Shown: positions 52,380 through 62,370, counted from the first letter of the stretch. The stretch: 64,000 nucleotides of DNA from Candidatus Methanosuratincola sp. (GCA_014361455.1 JACIVP010000003.1:1-64000), one strand, 5' to 3'. Program-made: numbers and translations. Notes: generated by a model from the letters alone, not told the origin.

Positions 52380-52580
52380 TGAGTCCTTGGTATCTCATGG
52401 TGTGTTTACCATTAAAACAGTTATGGTGATGGTGAACCAATGGTTGATCATCAACATGTACCAATAAGCGCCTTATTGGAGGATGGAAACCTTCGGGATG
52501 CTAAATATTTTTAAGTCTTTATATCAAATATCATAAATTATACTTGTGAAAATTTAAAAAAATATTTAAATTTAGATTCT

Positions 52581-53000
52581 TCAGTCTGCCTCTAGTAGCG
52601 TTGAAAACTTGTAGTGGTGCTCTTCCTCGTCCTTTAGGATGCCTTCAAACAGCCGCTTGGTCACAAAGTCCTTCTCAGACTCAGCGACCTCGATTATATT
52701 CTTATAGAGTATTATTGCGTTCTCCTCGTCCTTCTTGTCGATCTCAAGCATTTCTTTTATGTTCTTGCCGTACTTGATCTCGGCAGGCTTGGTCGTCGGG
52801 GTACCTCCAAAGTAATCGATGCGTTCGGCTATCGCTTCGTAATGTTTCATCTCCTCGATGGCTATCTTCTCCAAGACCTCTGAAACGGTCTCGCTAAACA
52901 TCCCTTTGCACATCACATGTTGCCAGATATACTGGATCGAGACCTGGAGTTCTCTTGCAGCAGCATCGTTCAGCATTTCTAAAAGTTTTTGATTCGCCAT
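52581..53000 (-). CDS. Bacterioferritin-like ferritin (four-helix diiron protein)
   Basis: The 139-residue protein has the diiron ligands of ferritins in order: AARELQVSIQY (Glu), EEMKHYEAIAERIDYFGG (Glu and His), DEENAIILYKN (Glu) and LKDEEEHHYKFSTLL (Glu and His). It should store or detoxify iron. ATG 53000 follows GGAGGTC. It belongs, with the nearby peroxiredoxin and superoxide reductase, to the oxidative-stress equipment. AT-rich sequence at 52500-52580 beyond its stop is a probable terminator. Confidence 0.88.
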   Translation of the reverse strand: MANQKLLEMLNDAAARELQVSIQYIWQHVMCKGMFSETVSEVLEKIAIEEMKHYEAIAERIDYFGGTPTTKPAEIKYGKNIKEMLEIDKKDEENAIILYKNIIEVAESEKDFVTKRLFEGILKDEEEHHYKFSTLLEAD

Positions 53001-53738
53001 AAAAAGACCTCCTTTAAATATAAACAAGAACCTTCAGATAAAATTTTAGGTTTTTTCGCGACCAGATCATTTGCAAGAGTGTGTTGATCATCATGCCGAT
53101 TAGGATCAAACCAAAAAGGAGGTGGGAAGGATAATCAAAGTTGCCTTTTTGCTCAACACTGCAACTAGAGGCGGGACTGCGGACGCGCATATACCCCGCC
53201 AGCCAAGGTGAAGGCGATCGCATGCCAACAGGAAGGGCGCTTGCCCCCAAGAGTGAGTGGCGTATCAGTGGCCTGAGTGAATACCGCCTGACCGTGGCAG
53301 AGGTAGACAGGCAGGGCGATCAAAGTAGCGGCCAGCAGACCGGTTTAGCCAAGCAGAGCGCGGTGGAGATCATGGACGAGGAGGCATACTTCGCCACGAT
53401 TGTGCCTGTAAGTATCCATATGAATGTCGGAGGAACAGAAACGAACAAATGCAGATGGCCCCAACATGTACACTTGCAGCAAGCAACGGATAGCTAGGGT
53501 TATCAGTATCGTCGTTCTTTAATGCCTACTCCGACCTATCTGCCATTAGCACCTTGCGGCAGCATCGGGTAGCACAGATAAGGTGGCAGTTACCAAGTAA
53601 GCCCATCTCCTAGCATTCTCCAAGCGAGTCTTTCGTCCCCCTTAGTAAGAGAACTGAGGCAAGAAGAAGGTGGAGATACGTATCCGTCCTGCCGTTACCG
53701 CTGCAGGCACCATACTGGCGTTTATGTAAAACCGATCT
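53001..53738. other. No intact gene; probable relics
   Basis: The left end serves as promoter of the ferritin gene. A short hydrophobic minus-strand stretch (PSHLLFGLILIGMMINTLLQ, about 53060-53120) and a plus-strand frame (KSEWRISGLSEYRLTVAEVD, then IMDEEAYFATIVPVS, about 53250-53420) look like pieces of former proteins. Neither has a complete reading frame or a family I can name. Confidence 0.35.
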
Positions 53739-54434
53739 CTAAAGCCCGAGGAATTCCCTCAGGATGATTAATGTAATTAGTGAGCTGATGGCTATCAGGA
53801 CGTTGTCGTCGATGGGGTTGAATTCGAAGTGTTCGACAATTGATGCCACAATCGCCGCGACGACACCAGCCAGACCGGCATAGAAGTACCCGATTGGCAG
53901 GCACACCATCAGCATCGCGACATTCCCGACCCAGTGCTTCGTCCGTTTCTTGAAAAGCGCATTCCTTACCACGCCGGTGATCGCGTCGCCAAAGGCCATG
54001 AATAAGGCAGTGACAACCCCGTATATGGGATCACCGAATATCAACCAGGAGAAACCTATCACAAACCCCCAAGCTATAGTGAAGTTTACCTCATAAGCGT
54101 TCTCCTTCATTTGAAACCAGTAAAGCATCTTTCCGGTCTTATGGGGGAGGTAAGTGAGTACTGCGATTACTGCGACAAGGATCATCGGTATGGTCATCCC
54201 AGTGAAGAAAAGGGGGAAGAGAAGCGTGAGGACGCCTGCTCCGAACATGTGGATTATCTTACGGTTGTAATACACAGCGATGTTGTGCTCCATGCCCCTC
54301 GCCCTGAGCTTGGCATAGACCCATTTTGTCGAGTAAACTATGAACATCAGGTAGGCAAGCATCGCCAGGGCAATCCCAAGCTCCTCAATAGGCGCTGCGT
54401 TGTAAAGAACTTCGAAGTGGAGCCCAATTGACAT
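53739..54434 (-). CDS. Dolichol/phytol kinase-like membrane protein
   Basis: The 231-residue protein has six to seven membrane helices. Its motifs belong to the CTP-dependent polyprenol/diacylglycerol kinase family (Sec59/VTE5/Dgk1-like): YYNRKIIHMFGAGVLTLLFP, then FMAFGDAITGVVRNALFKKR, and the late ASIVEHFEFNPIDDNVLIAI. Archaeal members are thought to phosphorylate polyprenols for lipid-linked glycan carriers, which would serve the AglB enzyme of this window, but that is inference. Confidence 0.8.
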   Translation of the reverse strand: MSIGLHFEVLYNAAPIEELGIALAMLAYLMFIVYSTKWVYAKLRARGMEHNIAVYYNRKIIHMFGAGVLTLLFPLFFTGMTIPMILVAVIAVLTYLPHKTGKMLYWFQMKENAYEVNFTIAWGFVIGFSWLIFGDPIYGVVTALFMAFGDAITGVVRNALFKKRTKHWVGNVAMLMVCLPIGYFYAGLAGVVAAIVASIVEHFEFNPIDDNVLIAISSLITLIILREFLGL

Positions 54435-54630
54435 TTTTGATCGACCTAGTGCCGTATCTCTTGAATAATTTCTTATAGTTCTGAATTACGCCCGTTAATA
54501 AGTTTTTGATGATTCTTCGGTAATGCGGCTCGTTGGACATGCCCGAGACAAATGTCGACCGTATCTATAGGGCGCTTTAAGGTGGTCTGGTGCAGTGCAA
54601 GCCGCAGAAAGGCGCTTCCATAGACCAAAA

Positions 54631-54644
54631 GAATAATATGTAAA
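54631..54644 (+). promoter_or_regulatory. TATA box of tRNA-Gln
   Basis: AATAATATGTAAAA centred about 27 bases upstream of the tRNA 5' end at 54663. Confidence 0.5.
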
Positions 54645-54662
54645 AGCATGGTCAAATCATTC

Positions 54663-54738
54663 AGCCCGGTGGTGTAGCGGCCAAGCATGGCGGGCTTTGG
54701 CCCCGCCGACAGGAGTTCGAATCTCCTCCGGGCTACCA
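54663..54738 (+). tRNA. tRNA-Gln (anticodon TTG)
   Basis: Acceptor stem AGCCCGG pairs with CCGGGCT, discriminator A, and CCA is encoded (54736-54738). The anticodon stem GCGGG/CCCGC holds the loop CTTTGGC, so the anticodon is TTG, reading CAA. The T arm AGGAG-TTCGAAT-CTCCT is regular. The downstream kilobase is rich in gene relics. Confidence 0.94.
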
Positions 54739-54870
54739 TAAGATTTTTTCCTTTTGTTGCTTTTTCGGGGTTGTTTTGGTGAAAGGCATTTGTTTAATCT
54801 TCATTTGATTTTCCTCATGGTTTCATTTCACTTCAGCGTTTAAATTTCTCAAACGCCCTTACTTATTGTG

Positions 54871-55197
54871 GAGTTGTAGCTGTTGGCGTCGGAGTGTTCT
54901 GGGACAGCGACTGCACTGATCCAGTTTCGTTTATTGATTGGGGGATGGTTGAACCTGGCTCAATGAACAATATGACTGCTTATGTGAGAAATGAAGGGAA
55001 TGTGGCTGCAAGCATATCTCTAGCTACCGAAAACTGGAACCCTTCAAACGCTTCTGATTACCTGAGTAAGCTGGAACGATGACAGTCGACAGCTCAATCC
55101 TTGAGTAGCTCAAACGGCATTAATTATATCTGTTTTTTCAAGTGTTCAGTGAATAGAAAGCTTCAGCTTCGACATAATAATCAGCGTCAGTGGTTAG
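54871..55197 (+). pseudogene. Decayed secreted/surface protein gene
   Basis: The frame opens VVAVGVGVFWDSDCTDPVSF, IDWGMVEPGSMNNMTAYVRN, EGNVAASISLATENWNPSNA, SDYLS, then shifts: the +1 frame continues SWNDDSRQLNP and a later frame ends IESFSFDIIISVSG. I recall this layout (vyWd..C...v..idWG...pG......v.vrNeGn...tLsl...nWnP..a) from small archaeal secreted proteins with a beta-sandwich. The signal/anchor region and reading frame are broken by at least two lesions, so it is a pseudogene. Confidence 0.6.
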
Positions 55198-55509
55198 AGC
55201 CTTTTAGAATGACGCAGACAATTCACATATTAAGTTTTTCAAAAGCGTTAAGGTTTTTGTCCCATTTGCCTAAATCTTTCCCTATATGAAAAGTGTAAGC
55301 CCCTCTATCAGTCCAAGTAGTGCGATTTATCATGCCACATAGCCGTTTTTACTTAAATAAAAAGATATTTGAATTCCGCTCTTGCCAATTTAAAAAGCCA
55401 CGCGATCAATGCCAACATCTCTTGTAGGTATGCAGGTAATCCAACCTCTGAGCTCCAGTTCACCTGAAACGTAATTTTATCCAAAGCCAGCAACTTCTAC
55501 GCTTATGAT
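55198..55509. other. Gene-free AT-rich spacer
   Basis: About 310 bases with no supportable frame on either strand between the secreted-protein relic and the transposon relic. Confidence 0.4.
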
Positions 55510-55890
55510 TCATTCTTCCATAACGAAGAAGGAAAGATTTCCGTATTTACTTTTATCTTTTGTATTCTTCAGAACATTATTCGGCAGGCTACTCTTCAGG
55601 CCAGTATCCCTCGCCATCTGCTCTCGGCTGAATCCCAGTTCAGCAGGCAACATGATCTCACGACCACGATTCTTCATCGGACGACCACGGCCTAAACTTT
55701 TGGATAACACATCTGGATGATCCAAGACGTACGCCTCTGAATTTATCATGTGAGGTGCATCGGAGCGAGGTTTTCGCTTCAAAAGCAACCTAAGAACTCG
55801 TTGCAGACGGTGTTGCACAGCTCGATATTTCTCGCAAGAGAATCATGATAAGGCAACGTTAGTTTGATTGCCCTATGCATCGCAGCCAAC
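55510..55890 (-). pseudogene. Remnant of an IS200/IS605-type TnpB (OrfB) gene
   Basis: Near 55886 the minus strand starts MHRAIKLTLPYHDSLARNIE then LCNTVCNEFLG, and after a frame change FEAKTSLRCTSHDKFRGVR, which resembles the N-terminal part of archaeal TnpB proteins. Downstream minus-strand frames are open but unrelated in frame, ending at 55510. The RuvC and zinc parts are not recognisable. The hairpin at 55944-55962 just outside supports an IS605-type element. It is clearly non-functional. Confidence 0.45.
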
Positions 55891-55943
55891 CAATAAAGTC
55901 TTATAGCATCAACGGCTTAAAGAAAAGGGTTGTGGCGATCCCT

Positions 55944-55962
55944 CCCCGCTTGAAAGCAGGGG
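55944..55962. mobile_element. IS605-like end hairpin
   Basis: CCCCGCTT-GA-AAGC-A-GGGG folds into a hairpin with one bulged A. Such GC-rich imperfect hairpins mark IS200/IS605 ends and are recognised by TnpA. It lies 12 bases before the epimerase ATG and beside the TnpB remnant. Confidence 0.5.
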
Positions 55963-55974
55963 TCTCCTCGCCAG

Positions 55975-56934
55975 ATGAATATGAAGGACAAGAGGGTGGT
56001 CGTTACAGGTGGCGCAGGGTTCATAGGGTCGAACCTCTCAGCGGATCTCTGTCGTGAGAATGAGGTTACAGTAATAGATGATTTTTCTACAGGCAGGGAT
56101 GGAAACATAAAGAACCTTGTGAGTCGAGGGAAGGTCAGACTAGTAAAGGGGAGCATCACGAGCCTCGACGCGCTTAAGACGGCTTTCAGAGGGGCGGACT
56201 ATGTTTTACACCAGGCGGCAATACCATCGGTGCCAAGGTCGGTATCAGATCCGATAAAGACAAACGATGCTGGGATTACCGGCACCCTGACCGTCCTAGT
56301 AGCAGCGCGGGACTGCGGCGTTAGAAAGGTAGTATTTGCTTCATCCTCATCGGTCTATGGCGAAACTCCCGAGCTGCCAAAGAGAGAGAATATGGAGTGT
56401 AGACCAATGTCCCCTTATGCGGTCACGAAGCTCGCTGGCGAGCATTACTGCAGGGTCTTCACCGAAATCTACGGCCTCGAGACGACCTCTCTCAGGTACT
56501 TCAACGTCTACGGACCTATGCAAGACCCGAAATCCGAATACGCAGCAGTGGTGCCGAAGTTCATAGACTGCGCATTGAAAGGGGAGGCATTCCCAATATT
56601 CGGTGACGGACTGCAAAGTAGGGACTTCACCTTCGTTAAGGACGTGGTCAGGGGAAACCTGATGGCAGCCGAGTCGGATGCCACAGGGGTGTACAACATC
56701 GGAGGCGGCAAGAGAACCGCGGTAATCGAACTAGCCAAAACAGTATCAGAGGTGGTTGGATCGGGGATGAAGGTAGTATACTTGCCACCCAGACCTGGGG
56801 ATGTCAGGGACTCCTGGGCGGACACCTCGAAAGCTAAGAAAGACCTAGGGTTTGAGCCCGCTTATTCATTAAGGCAAGGCATAACCGAGACGGTAGAGTG
56901 GTTCGTCAAAGAACGCAAATCCAAAACGCTGTAA
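55975..56934 (+). CDS. NAD-dependent nucleotide-sugar epimerase (UDP-GlcNAc/UDP-glucose 4-epimerase type)
   Basis: An extended SDR enzyme with RVVVTGGAGFIGSNLSADLC (NAD-binding), VLHQAAIPSVPRSVSDP, VFASSSSVYGETPELP and the catalytic SPYAVTKLAGEHYC (Tyr-x3-Lys). RYFNVYGPMQDPKSEYAAVV resembles the WbpP/Gne-type UDP-HexNAc 4-epimerases. It probably makes sugars for surface glycans or N-glycosylation. The start ATG 55975 (or 55981) directly follows the insertion-sequence hairpin, with no good Shine-Dalgarno, so its native promoter may have been replaced. Confidence 0.9.
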   Translation: MNMKDKRVVVTGGAGFIGSNLSADLCRENEVTVIDDFSTGRDGNIKNLVSRGKVRLVKGSITSLDALKTAFRGADYVLHQAAIPSVPRSVSDPIKTNDAGITGTLTVLVAARDCGVRKVVFASSSSVYGETPELPKRENMECRPMSPYAVTKLAGEHYCRVFTEIYGLETTSLRYFNVYGPMQDPKSEYAAVVPKFIDCALKGEAFPIFGDGLQSRDFTFVKDVVRGNLMAAESDATGVYNIGGGKRTAVIELAKTVSEVVGSGMKVVYLPPRPGDVRDSWADTSKAKKDLGFEPAYSLRQGITETVEWFVKERKSKTL

Positions 56935-57542
56935 ATGCTTTTTCTGCGGTGGTTTTGAGCCGAACTATGGAAGATACAGACCTTTGACCATTACAGTTTT
57001 TAGACTGGATTGAGTTGGAAGAAAAACAGAAGAGGGGCTTCGACATCAAGAACTAACGGAGTTTCCAACAGATACCGTTTTTCTCAGGTATTTAACAACG
57101 AAAGTCTTCTTGGTAGTATAGACTTGTAATAGATTGAACCAACGAGGGGATATTTTAGATAAACCAATAATGCAGAGTTCGTCCCGAGTTCAAAAACCCT
57201 GACAGAACCTGCCAGAATTCTAATCCATAGATTGTGACCAAGGTGCGGGCTATCAATACCTCCAAGTTGCCAAGGTTTCTGATGCCAATGGGATTCCACA
57301 GCCTTTTGAGATTGTTGGAATGCCCATCAAGATTAGGTATTTGCTTTCTTTCGGCGGGCATTTGGTCAAGAATGAGATGCAGATACAGCGATCAGGACAA
57401 CTGATCAAAAGGAATATTTTTATTTCTTGGCGTGCATCCGATCCTCCTTTCCCCAAACTTTATAATCGGACATGCAACATACCTTAAAAAAGTTAATGAT
57501 TCAGATCAGATGCATTTATTCTGCAAAAAATGATCAATTGTT
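56935..57542. other. Gene-free region between epimerase and chemoreceptor
   Basis: About 600 AT-rich bases. A minus-strand frame (57155-57361: RKQIPNLDGHSNNLKRLWNP, then VLIARTLVTIYGLEFWQVLS) reads fluently but has no partner frame or family I can name. No RNA gene is visible. Confidence 0.35.
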
Positions 57543-58859
57543 TTAGAGTTTGAATCTGCTTATTGTTGACTTGAGTTGTGATGCAACCTCTGCAAGTTCC
57601 TGTGCCATTCCGGCTAGTCTATCGATGGCAGCGGTCTGCTCCTCGACCGCGCTGGTTATCTCTTCGGAGGAGGCCGCGGTCTCCTCAGATATAGCTGCCA
57701 GATTGCCTATATTTTCATCGACTTTCTTTGTCGCGTCCTCAATTTCTGAAAGCCTTGATTTGAGGCTAGACGAAAGTGATGCCATTTTCTCAATGTCCAT
57801 CGAGATCGAGGGTACTTTGCCAAGCGCCTCACTTATGGTGATCGATCCGGTATCTATGTTTTTCCCAACATCAACTATTGCATTAATTGCCTGTTTTGTC
57901 TTATCCTCGGTGCTCGTGACTAGTTCCTCAACTTTCTCAGCAGCGATCCTTGCTTCACCTGCGAGTTTTCTGATTTCTTCTGCGACCACAGCAAAGCCCC
58001 TGCCTGCCTCCCCAGCCCTTGCCGCTTCAATGGCAGCGTTGAGTGCAAGTAGAGAGACCTGATCTGCTATGTCCTTTATTGCGCCAGTGATACCTGATAT
58101 CTGGGCATTGACAGTGGTCAAAGCATCAGCCGCAGTTTTGGCGATGTTTGTCGATCTTTTTATGTTTTCCAAACTTGACATGGCAATCTCGCCCAGTTTT
58201 ATCACGGTCTTTGCGCTCTCGCCAGCATGCCGGGCATCCGCCTCCATTTCGTCCCCCTGCTTCTTCCCACTAGCCGCAGCCTCAGAAGCTTTCTTAGTCA
58301 TCAATGTAATTTCGTTCACTGACTTCGCCTGTGATTGCATCGTCGTGCTGATCTGTTGTATTGAATGCGAGACTTGGCTTGCTGAAGAAGTAAGTTCCTC
58401 AGCAGAAGATCCGAGTGTCTCTGCGTAATCAGCCACAGTTATGGCAGCCTCTGAAACTTTCACCATCGACGCTTTCAGGCTCTCCCGCATCACCTCGAAA
58501 GACTCGATCAGCTGCTTCAGCTCATCCCCAGACCCACCTGTCAGCATAACTCCTCTGCATCTGCGTCTCACAATGGATCCGTCTTCTCCGTTTATAGCCT
58601 CATTGACCCATTTGATCCAGATGCGCCTTCCATCTTTGCAGGTGTTCTCCATGACACTCGTTGAGTTTGGCTTCGCATTGAAGATCTTTGAAACCATCGC
58701 CAAGTTCGAAGCTGCATCCCTTGAAGGAAGTATCGTACCTATGATGTTTCTACCAACAAGTTCATCATGTCTGAATCCGAATATCTTCAGGCTCTGTTCA
58801 TTTGTAGATAGTATTCTTCCGTCTTTACCAATCTCGATCATTAGTTCATTGCTTGCCAT
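57543..58859 (-). CDS. Soluble methyl-accepting chemotaxis protein with PAS domain
   Basis: The 438-residue protein has an N-terminal PAS fold ([20 protein letters not shown], then [14 protein letters not shown] and [16 protein letters not shown], about residues 1-115) followed by a long helical signalling domain. The hairpin tip is [20 protein letters not shown] with [17 protein letters not shown], where CheA/CheW bind. There is no membrane segment. It starts at ATG 58859 after GGGAGGG and overlaps the upstream sensor gene by 14 bases. Together the two make up the parts of an ordinary transmembrane receptor, split in two. Confidence 0.92.
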   Translation of the reverse strand: MASNELMIEIGKDGRILSTNEQSLKIFGFRHDELVGRNIIGTILPSRDAASNLAMVSKIFNAKPNSTSVMENTCKDGRRIWIKWVNEAINGEDGSIVRRRCRGVMLTGGSGDELKQLIESFEVMRESLKASMVKVSEAAITVADYAETLGSSAEELTSSASQVSHSIQQISTTMQSQAKSVNEITLMTKKASEAAASGKKQGDEMEADARHAGESAKTVIKLGEIAMSSLENIKRSTNIAKTAADALTTVNAQISGITGAIKDIADQVSLLALNAAIEAARAGEAGRGFAVVAEEIRKLAGEARIAAEKVEELVTSTEDKTKQAINAIVDVGKNIDTGSITISEALGKVPSISMDIEKMASLSSSLKSRLSEIEDATKKVDENIGNLAAISEETAASSEEITSAVEEQTAAIDRLAGMAQELAEVASQLKSTISRFKL

Positions 58860-59979
58860 CGAATTCCCTCCCTTTTAATCCAGCTTCATGAGAGGCGGAT
58901 GCCCTTAGATCCCCCGAGGCAATACGGATTGCCTCTTTTACTACCCGGTTTATTTTTGACGAGAAGTTCCAAGTGAAAATCACGGATAATGCAACCGTAA
59001 CTATCGCTATAATGCCAGAAACCACCAACATCTGCCTGGTTGAACTGCCAATGTATTCGTATACATTCTCAGGGTTAGTCATACAGGCAAAGAAGCCAAT
59101 TTTATAAGGGTACCAAAAAGGCGCCATGCAAACAGCAACAAATCTACCCTGACCATCGAGTGTGTATTCTTTTGTATCAGGAGAAGTCAAAGTAAGGCTT
59201 TCTGGTCGCTTCACGCTGACCTCCTGATAGAAGGCCCACGCTTCCCCGAAAGATGAAGAGTGCAAAAAAGTATTGACGCGATCAGCATTAGTATCGGCCC
59301 AGATTTGGTTACCATTGTCCTCGGGCGTGAATATGTTTGAGCCTATGTTACCAAAGAGAGACTCCTGAATTACCAGCAGGCGGTTTTGCGCGACATCATA
59401 CCAATCCGAGATCATGTAAAGATAGTACTGATTTCCGTCGATGCCTGTGAACGGCTTTCCGAAGACTACGACGAGCGGCTTCGCCTTTTCAGAAACGACA
59501 ACATCCTCAAAGGGCATGGTATAGTACACTTTAGCATCTTCAGACTCAGAAAAAGGATATTCTTGACCTGAACGCATCTGAATAAAGAAGGCTTTCCCCG
59601 AAATATCTGCCCCCACAGCAGTCCAACTTCCAGTCCACTTGGAAGGATCGGTCAGTAGAACAACTTTTCCTGAAGCGTCTGAGATACCGGCGAGTATCAC
59701 CGACTCTTCTAATTTCAATGACTCGAGTGCATAAATCCACTCAGAAGCTGGAGAATTAGCCAGTGAGACTGTTGTGGTCAGTACTATTCTTCCGTTTTCT
59801 TCAAGATATGCAAAGTAGTTTTCTGAAACCTGTTTAGAGACGGATCTAAGAGTTGTGAAAAGCTGACTTTTCGTGTCGTTTGTATTGGTCATACTTGCAT
59901 AGCTAACAGCAACAGCTACAGGCATAAGGGCAACGACCAAGAACATTATCAACAGTTTTATCTTCAGCGAAAGATTCAA
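58846..59979 (-). CDS. Membrane sensor with extracellular Cache-like domain and HAMP, lacking a signalling domain
   Basis: The 377-residue protein has a first membrane helix ([20 protein letters not shown]) and a roughly 270-residue outer domain of dCache type ([68 protein letters not shown]). A second helix ([20 protein letters not shown]) leads into a short HAMP-like piece ([20 protein letters not shown]) and a stop. The receptor signalling helices are missing and are encoded by the overlapping downstream gene. A ligand cannot be predicted. Confidence 0.85.
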   Translation of the reverse strand: MNLSLKIKLLIMFLVVALMPVAVAVSYASMTNTNDTKSQLFTTLRSVSKQVSENYFAYLEENGRIVLTTTVSLANSPASEWIYALESLKLEESVILAGISDASGKVVLLTDPSKWTGSWTAVGADISGKAFFIQMRSGQEYPFSESEDAKVYYTMPFEDVVVSEKAKPLVVVFGKPFTGIDGNQYYLYMISDWYDVAQNRLLVIQESLFGNIGSNIFTPEDNGNQIWADTNADRVNTFLHSSSFGEAWAFYQEVSVKRPESLTLTSPDTKEYTLDGQGRFVAVCMAPFWYPYKIGFFACMTNPENVYEYIGSSTRQMLVVSGIIAIVTVALSVIFTWNFSSKINRVVKEAIRIASGDLRASASHEAGLKGREFDGKQ

Positions 59980-60343
59980 AACACTACCTCCCTTCAGAAG
60001 CAGTCTCGAAAAAACAATTTAAACATGAGCTCAAAGGGCGCTTTCGAATTACCAGCGTTGGCGATCACTGGTCGCTAAGAGTCGCTTACAGGCATCAATT
60101 TTTTGGTTTAGCTACAGGTCTACCATAACCTCAATATAGCAAGATGCTTTCCCATGCAACATCCCCTAAAACAAGAAATGGGTACATTTGGAGGCAACAT
60201 GATTGCCTAAAGAATGCGTGGCGAAATGATCTTCAGCTTTGACGGACTGGGTTCGGGTTTAGGTGTGGACTTGAACGGCAGATCTGTCTTTTTTCAGCCA
60301 GTTATATATGATTCCTTAAAATCCACGCGTGGTATAATAGTAG
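59980..60343. other. Gap between the sensor and cheR genes
   Basis: 364 bases with no supportable gene. An AT-rich part near 60300-60340 may be the cheR terminator; promoter elements for the sensor gene must lie near 60000-60060. Confidence 0.35.
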
Positions 60344-61276
60344 TTAAAGAGATTTTTTGCGATATATTCTGTTCCTTGAATCATAAGCTTCAAAACTAGT
60401 TCCCTCAAACATAATAACTTCATTCATCCCCAAGACTAGAAAGCCACCTTTTGTGAGCGAGGTTTGTAACTTTCCGATTATAATTTTCTGAGTTTCCTGT
60501 GATAAGTATATCAACAGATTCCTGCAGAAAACTGCATCCATGAAAAGCATTGGCGGATCGACTACTAGATCATGGTACCTGAACCTGACAACTTTTTTTA
60601 CCTCATCTGACACGGAGTAATACATGGTTCCAGATCGATCAGTCAAAGAACTTGCTCCAAGGCAGTCACACTCAAGCAGGTATCGTGTTTTTAAACCCCT
60701 TGGGATGTTTTTTATGGCGGACTCAGAAAAAATGCCATTGTTTCCTTTCCTGAGAGCGTCTCTATCGATGTCAGTTGCCTGTACTGAAAGTTTGGGCTGA
60801 GGGATCCCCAACTCTTTGAAGACCTCCAAAGCAACAATGGCTATAGTGTAAGGTTCCTCCCCGCATGAGCAGCCAACACTCCATATTCTAAGCGTCGGCT
60901 CCAACCCAGAAACGATCTTTTCGCCTATCCTTTCCTTGAATGCCAACTTTACGCCATCCCAAACTAGAGGATCCCTAAAGAACTCTGACACATTGATCGA
61001 TATGCTGTCAAGGAAGGCTTTTTGCTCTTCAGGATTCTTCCTTAGAAGATATATGTAGTCCATTGCAGTTTTTGATCTTGTTGCCATCATCCTGGCAAGG
61101 ATCCTCCTCCTGAGAAAATCCAGCTTGTACGACTCGATTTTGATACCCATTGTAGACAAAGCTTTCATTATCATTCTAAATTCGTTTTCGGATATCTCCA
61201 AGTGCAGTGCACCAATCAAACACTTAATTTTACATGTGCCAGCTTCATGACTGGAAGATGTTAAATTTGAACACAC
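60344..61276 (-). CDS. cheR: Chemotaxis protein methyltransferase CheR
   Basis: CheR methylates glutamates of chemoreceptors with SAM. The N-terminal helical part has DFLRRRILARMMATR, then SINVSEFFRDPLVWDGVKL. The SAM motif is IWSVGCSCGEEPYTIAIVAL, followed by VQATDIDRDAL and AVFCRNLLIYL. The true start is uncertain; the longest frame begins at 61276, but TTG codons near 61200 would begin closer to the conserved EISENEFRMIM. Confidence 0.93.
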   Translation of the reverse strand: MCSNLTSSSHEAGTCKIKCLIGALHLEISENEFRMIMKALSTMGIKIESYKLDFLRRRILARMMATRSKTAMDYIYLLRKNPEEQKAFLDSISINVSEFFRDPLVWDGVKLAFKERIGEKIVSGLEPTLRIWSVGCSCGEEPYTIAIVALEVFKELGIPQPKLSVQATDIDRDALRKGNNGIFSESAIKNIPRGLKTRYLLECDCLGASSLTDRSGTMYYSVSDEVKKVVRFRYHDLVVDPPMLFMDAVFCRNLLIYLSQETQKIIIGKLQTSLTKGGFLVLGMNEVIMFEGTSFEAYDSRNRIYRKKSL

Positions 61277-61309
61277 TACTTGGTCTAGTGTGTTTACTAC
61301 AGATACGCT

Positions 61310-61765
61310 TCAAGTTTTCAATGCCACACATTCCTTTAATATCGGAGGTCTCGATACCATAACCATAACTTTGCCGTTAATAATATCTAATAAAACACTT
61401 CTTCCTCGCTTTCCATCGACTTCTTCAACAAGTATCGGTATTCGTCTAGCCGCAAGCTCTGCTTTGGCAGCTTGGATGTTCTTCTTTCCTATGGCAAGCT
61501 CACCACCGAAGTTGAATATTGTTCCGCCGCCAACAATTCCAGCTACAAGAAAATTTCTTTGTGCGCCGTTCTCCAAAATACTTTTTAAAAGCAGCGCTGT
61601 TCCAGAGTCTACATACTTTGGAAGCGGGGTTTCCTTTGCCTTTGGAAGCATTGCATGAAGAATGCCGCCAATCTTATTTACAGGGTCGTACAAGACTATA
61701 GCCACGCACGATCCGAGCGCCAGGGTAGCCAGCGGGCGATCATCCGAGATACCAATTTCCCCCAT
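61310..61765 (-). CDS. cheD: Chemoreceptor glutamine deamidase CheD
   Basis: CheD deamidates receptor glutamines and interacts with CheC. The catalytic cysteine and histidine are in LATLALGSCVAIVLYDPVNK and IGGILHAMLPKA, and the following VAGIVGGGTIFNFGGELAIG with GKKNIQAAKAEL is conserved. The 151-residue length fits. It lies between cheC and cheR. Confidence 0.94.
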   Translation of the reverse strand: MGEIGISDDRPLATLALGSCVAIVLYDPVNKIGGILHAMLPKAKETPLPKYVDSGTALLLKSILENGAQRNFLVAGIVGGGTIFNFGGELAIGKKNIQAAKAELAARRIPILVEEVDGKRGRSVLLDIINGKVMVMVSRPPILKECVALKT

Positions 61766-61821
61766 GCTGACGATAAGACTTCCTTGGAGGTAATCGGTGA
61801 TCCTTTCAATATAGACTAGGG

Positions 61822-62370
61822 TTAGGCTAATTTTTCACACCCCAATATGTAAAAGAATAGGATTTTTATGTAAATTAAAGGCATAGGGCATTTGAGATCA
61901 AGCAACAGGACTTCTTGGTCATTAGTCTCGGAAATTTTGGAGCATATTGCATCAGCAAGTGCCATCGGAAGATCGACTGCCACTAGCGGGATCTGATAAT
62001 CGACCCTTTCACCAGTCTTCTTTTCCACCTCGGAAGAGAAGGCCCCAATCACAATATTCGCAAGCTCCTGCATAGCGGTTTCCTTATATTCATCTAGTAG
62101 GTATATGTGTTCGTTAGTCAAGGTATTGATCAATTCATCGGCGCTCGAAAGATCCATCAATATCAACGCATAAGCAGTAACTCCACCCTCCAATTTTGAA
62201 AGAATGCCCAAATAGTAAAAGTCTTCTTCAAGAGAGAGTTCCCACACCAAATCGTCGGGATTTATTTTTTTGGTTTTCCAATTAAGCTCGAACGCGATGT
62301 TCAGAAAATCTTCAAATGCCGCAGATATCCTTGAAGCAAACCCCTGATCAAATAAAGGTAATTTATGCAT
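61822..62370 (-). CDS. cheC: CheC-family CheY-P phosphatase
   Basis: CheC dephosphorylates CheY-P in archaeal and Bacillus-type chemotaxis. The motif ETAMQELANIVIGAFSSEVE carries the E-x2-N pair of one active site. A clear second E-x2-N site expected in the C-terminal half (around PMALADAICSKISE) is not seen, so activity may be reduced or CheX-like. ATG 62370 is used; the frame stays open to 62412, with TTG and GTG alternatives overlapping the end of cheY. Confidence 0.85.
   Translation of the reverse strand: MHKLPLFDQGFASRISAAFEDFLNIAFELNWKTKKINPDDLVWELSLEEDFYYLGILSKLEGGVTAYALILMDLSSADELINTLTNEHIYLLDEYKETAMQELANIVIGAFSSEVEKKTGERVDYQIPLVAVDLPMALADAICSKISETNDQEVLLLDLKCPMPLIYIKILFFYILGCEKLA

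Noticed and set aside
53141-53497. 118-codon plus-strand frame as a gene
   Set aside because: No ribosome binding site, mixed composition and no family likeness; treated as a relic region.
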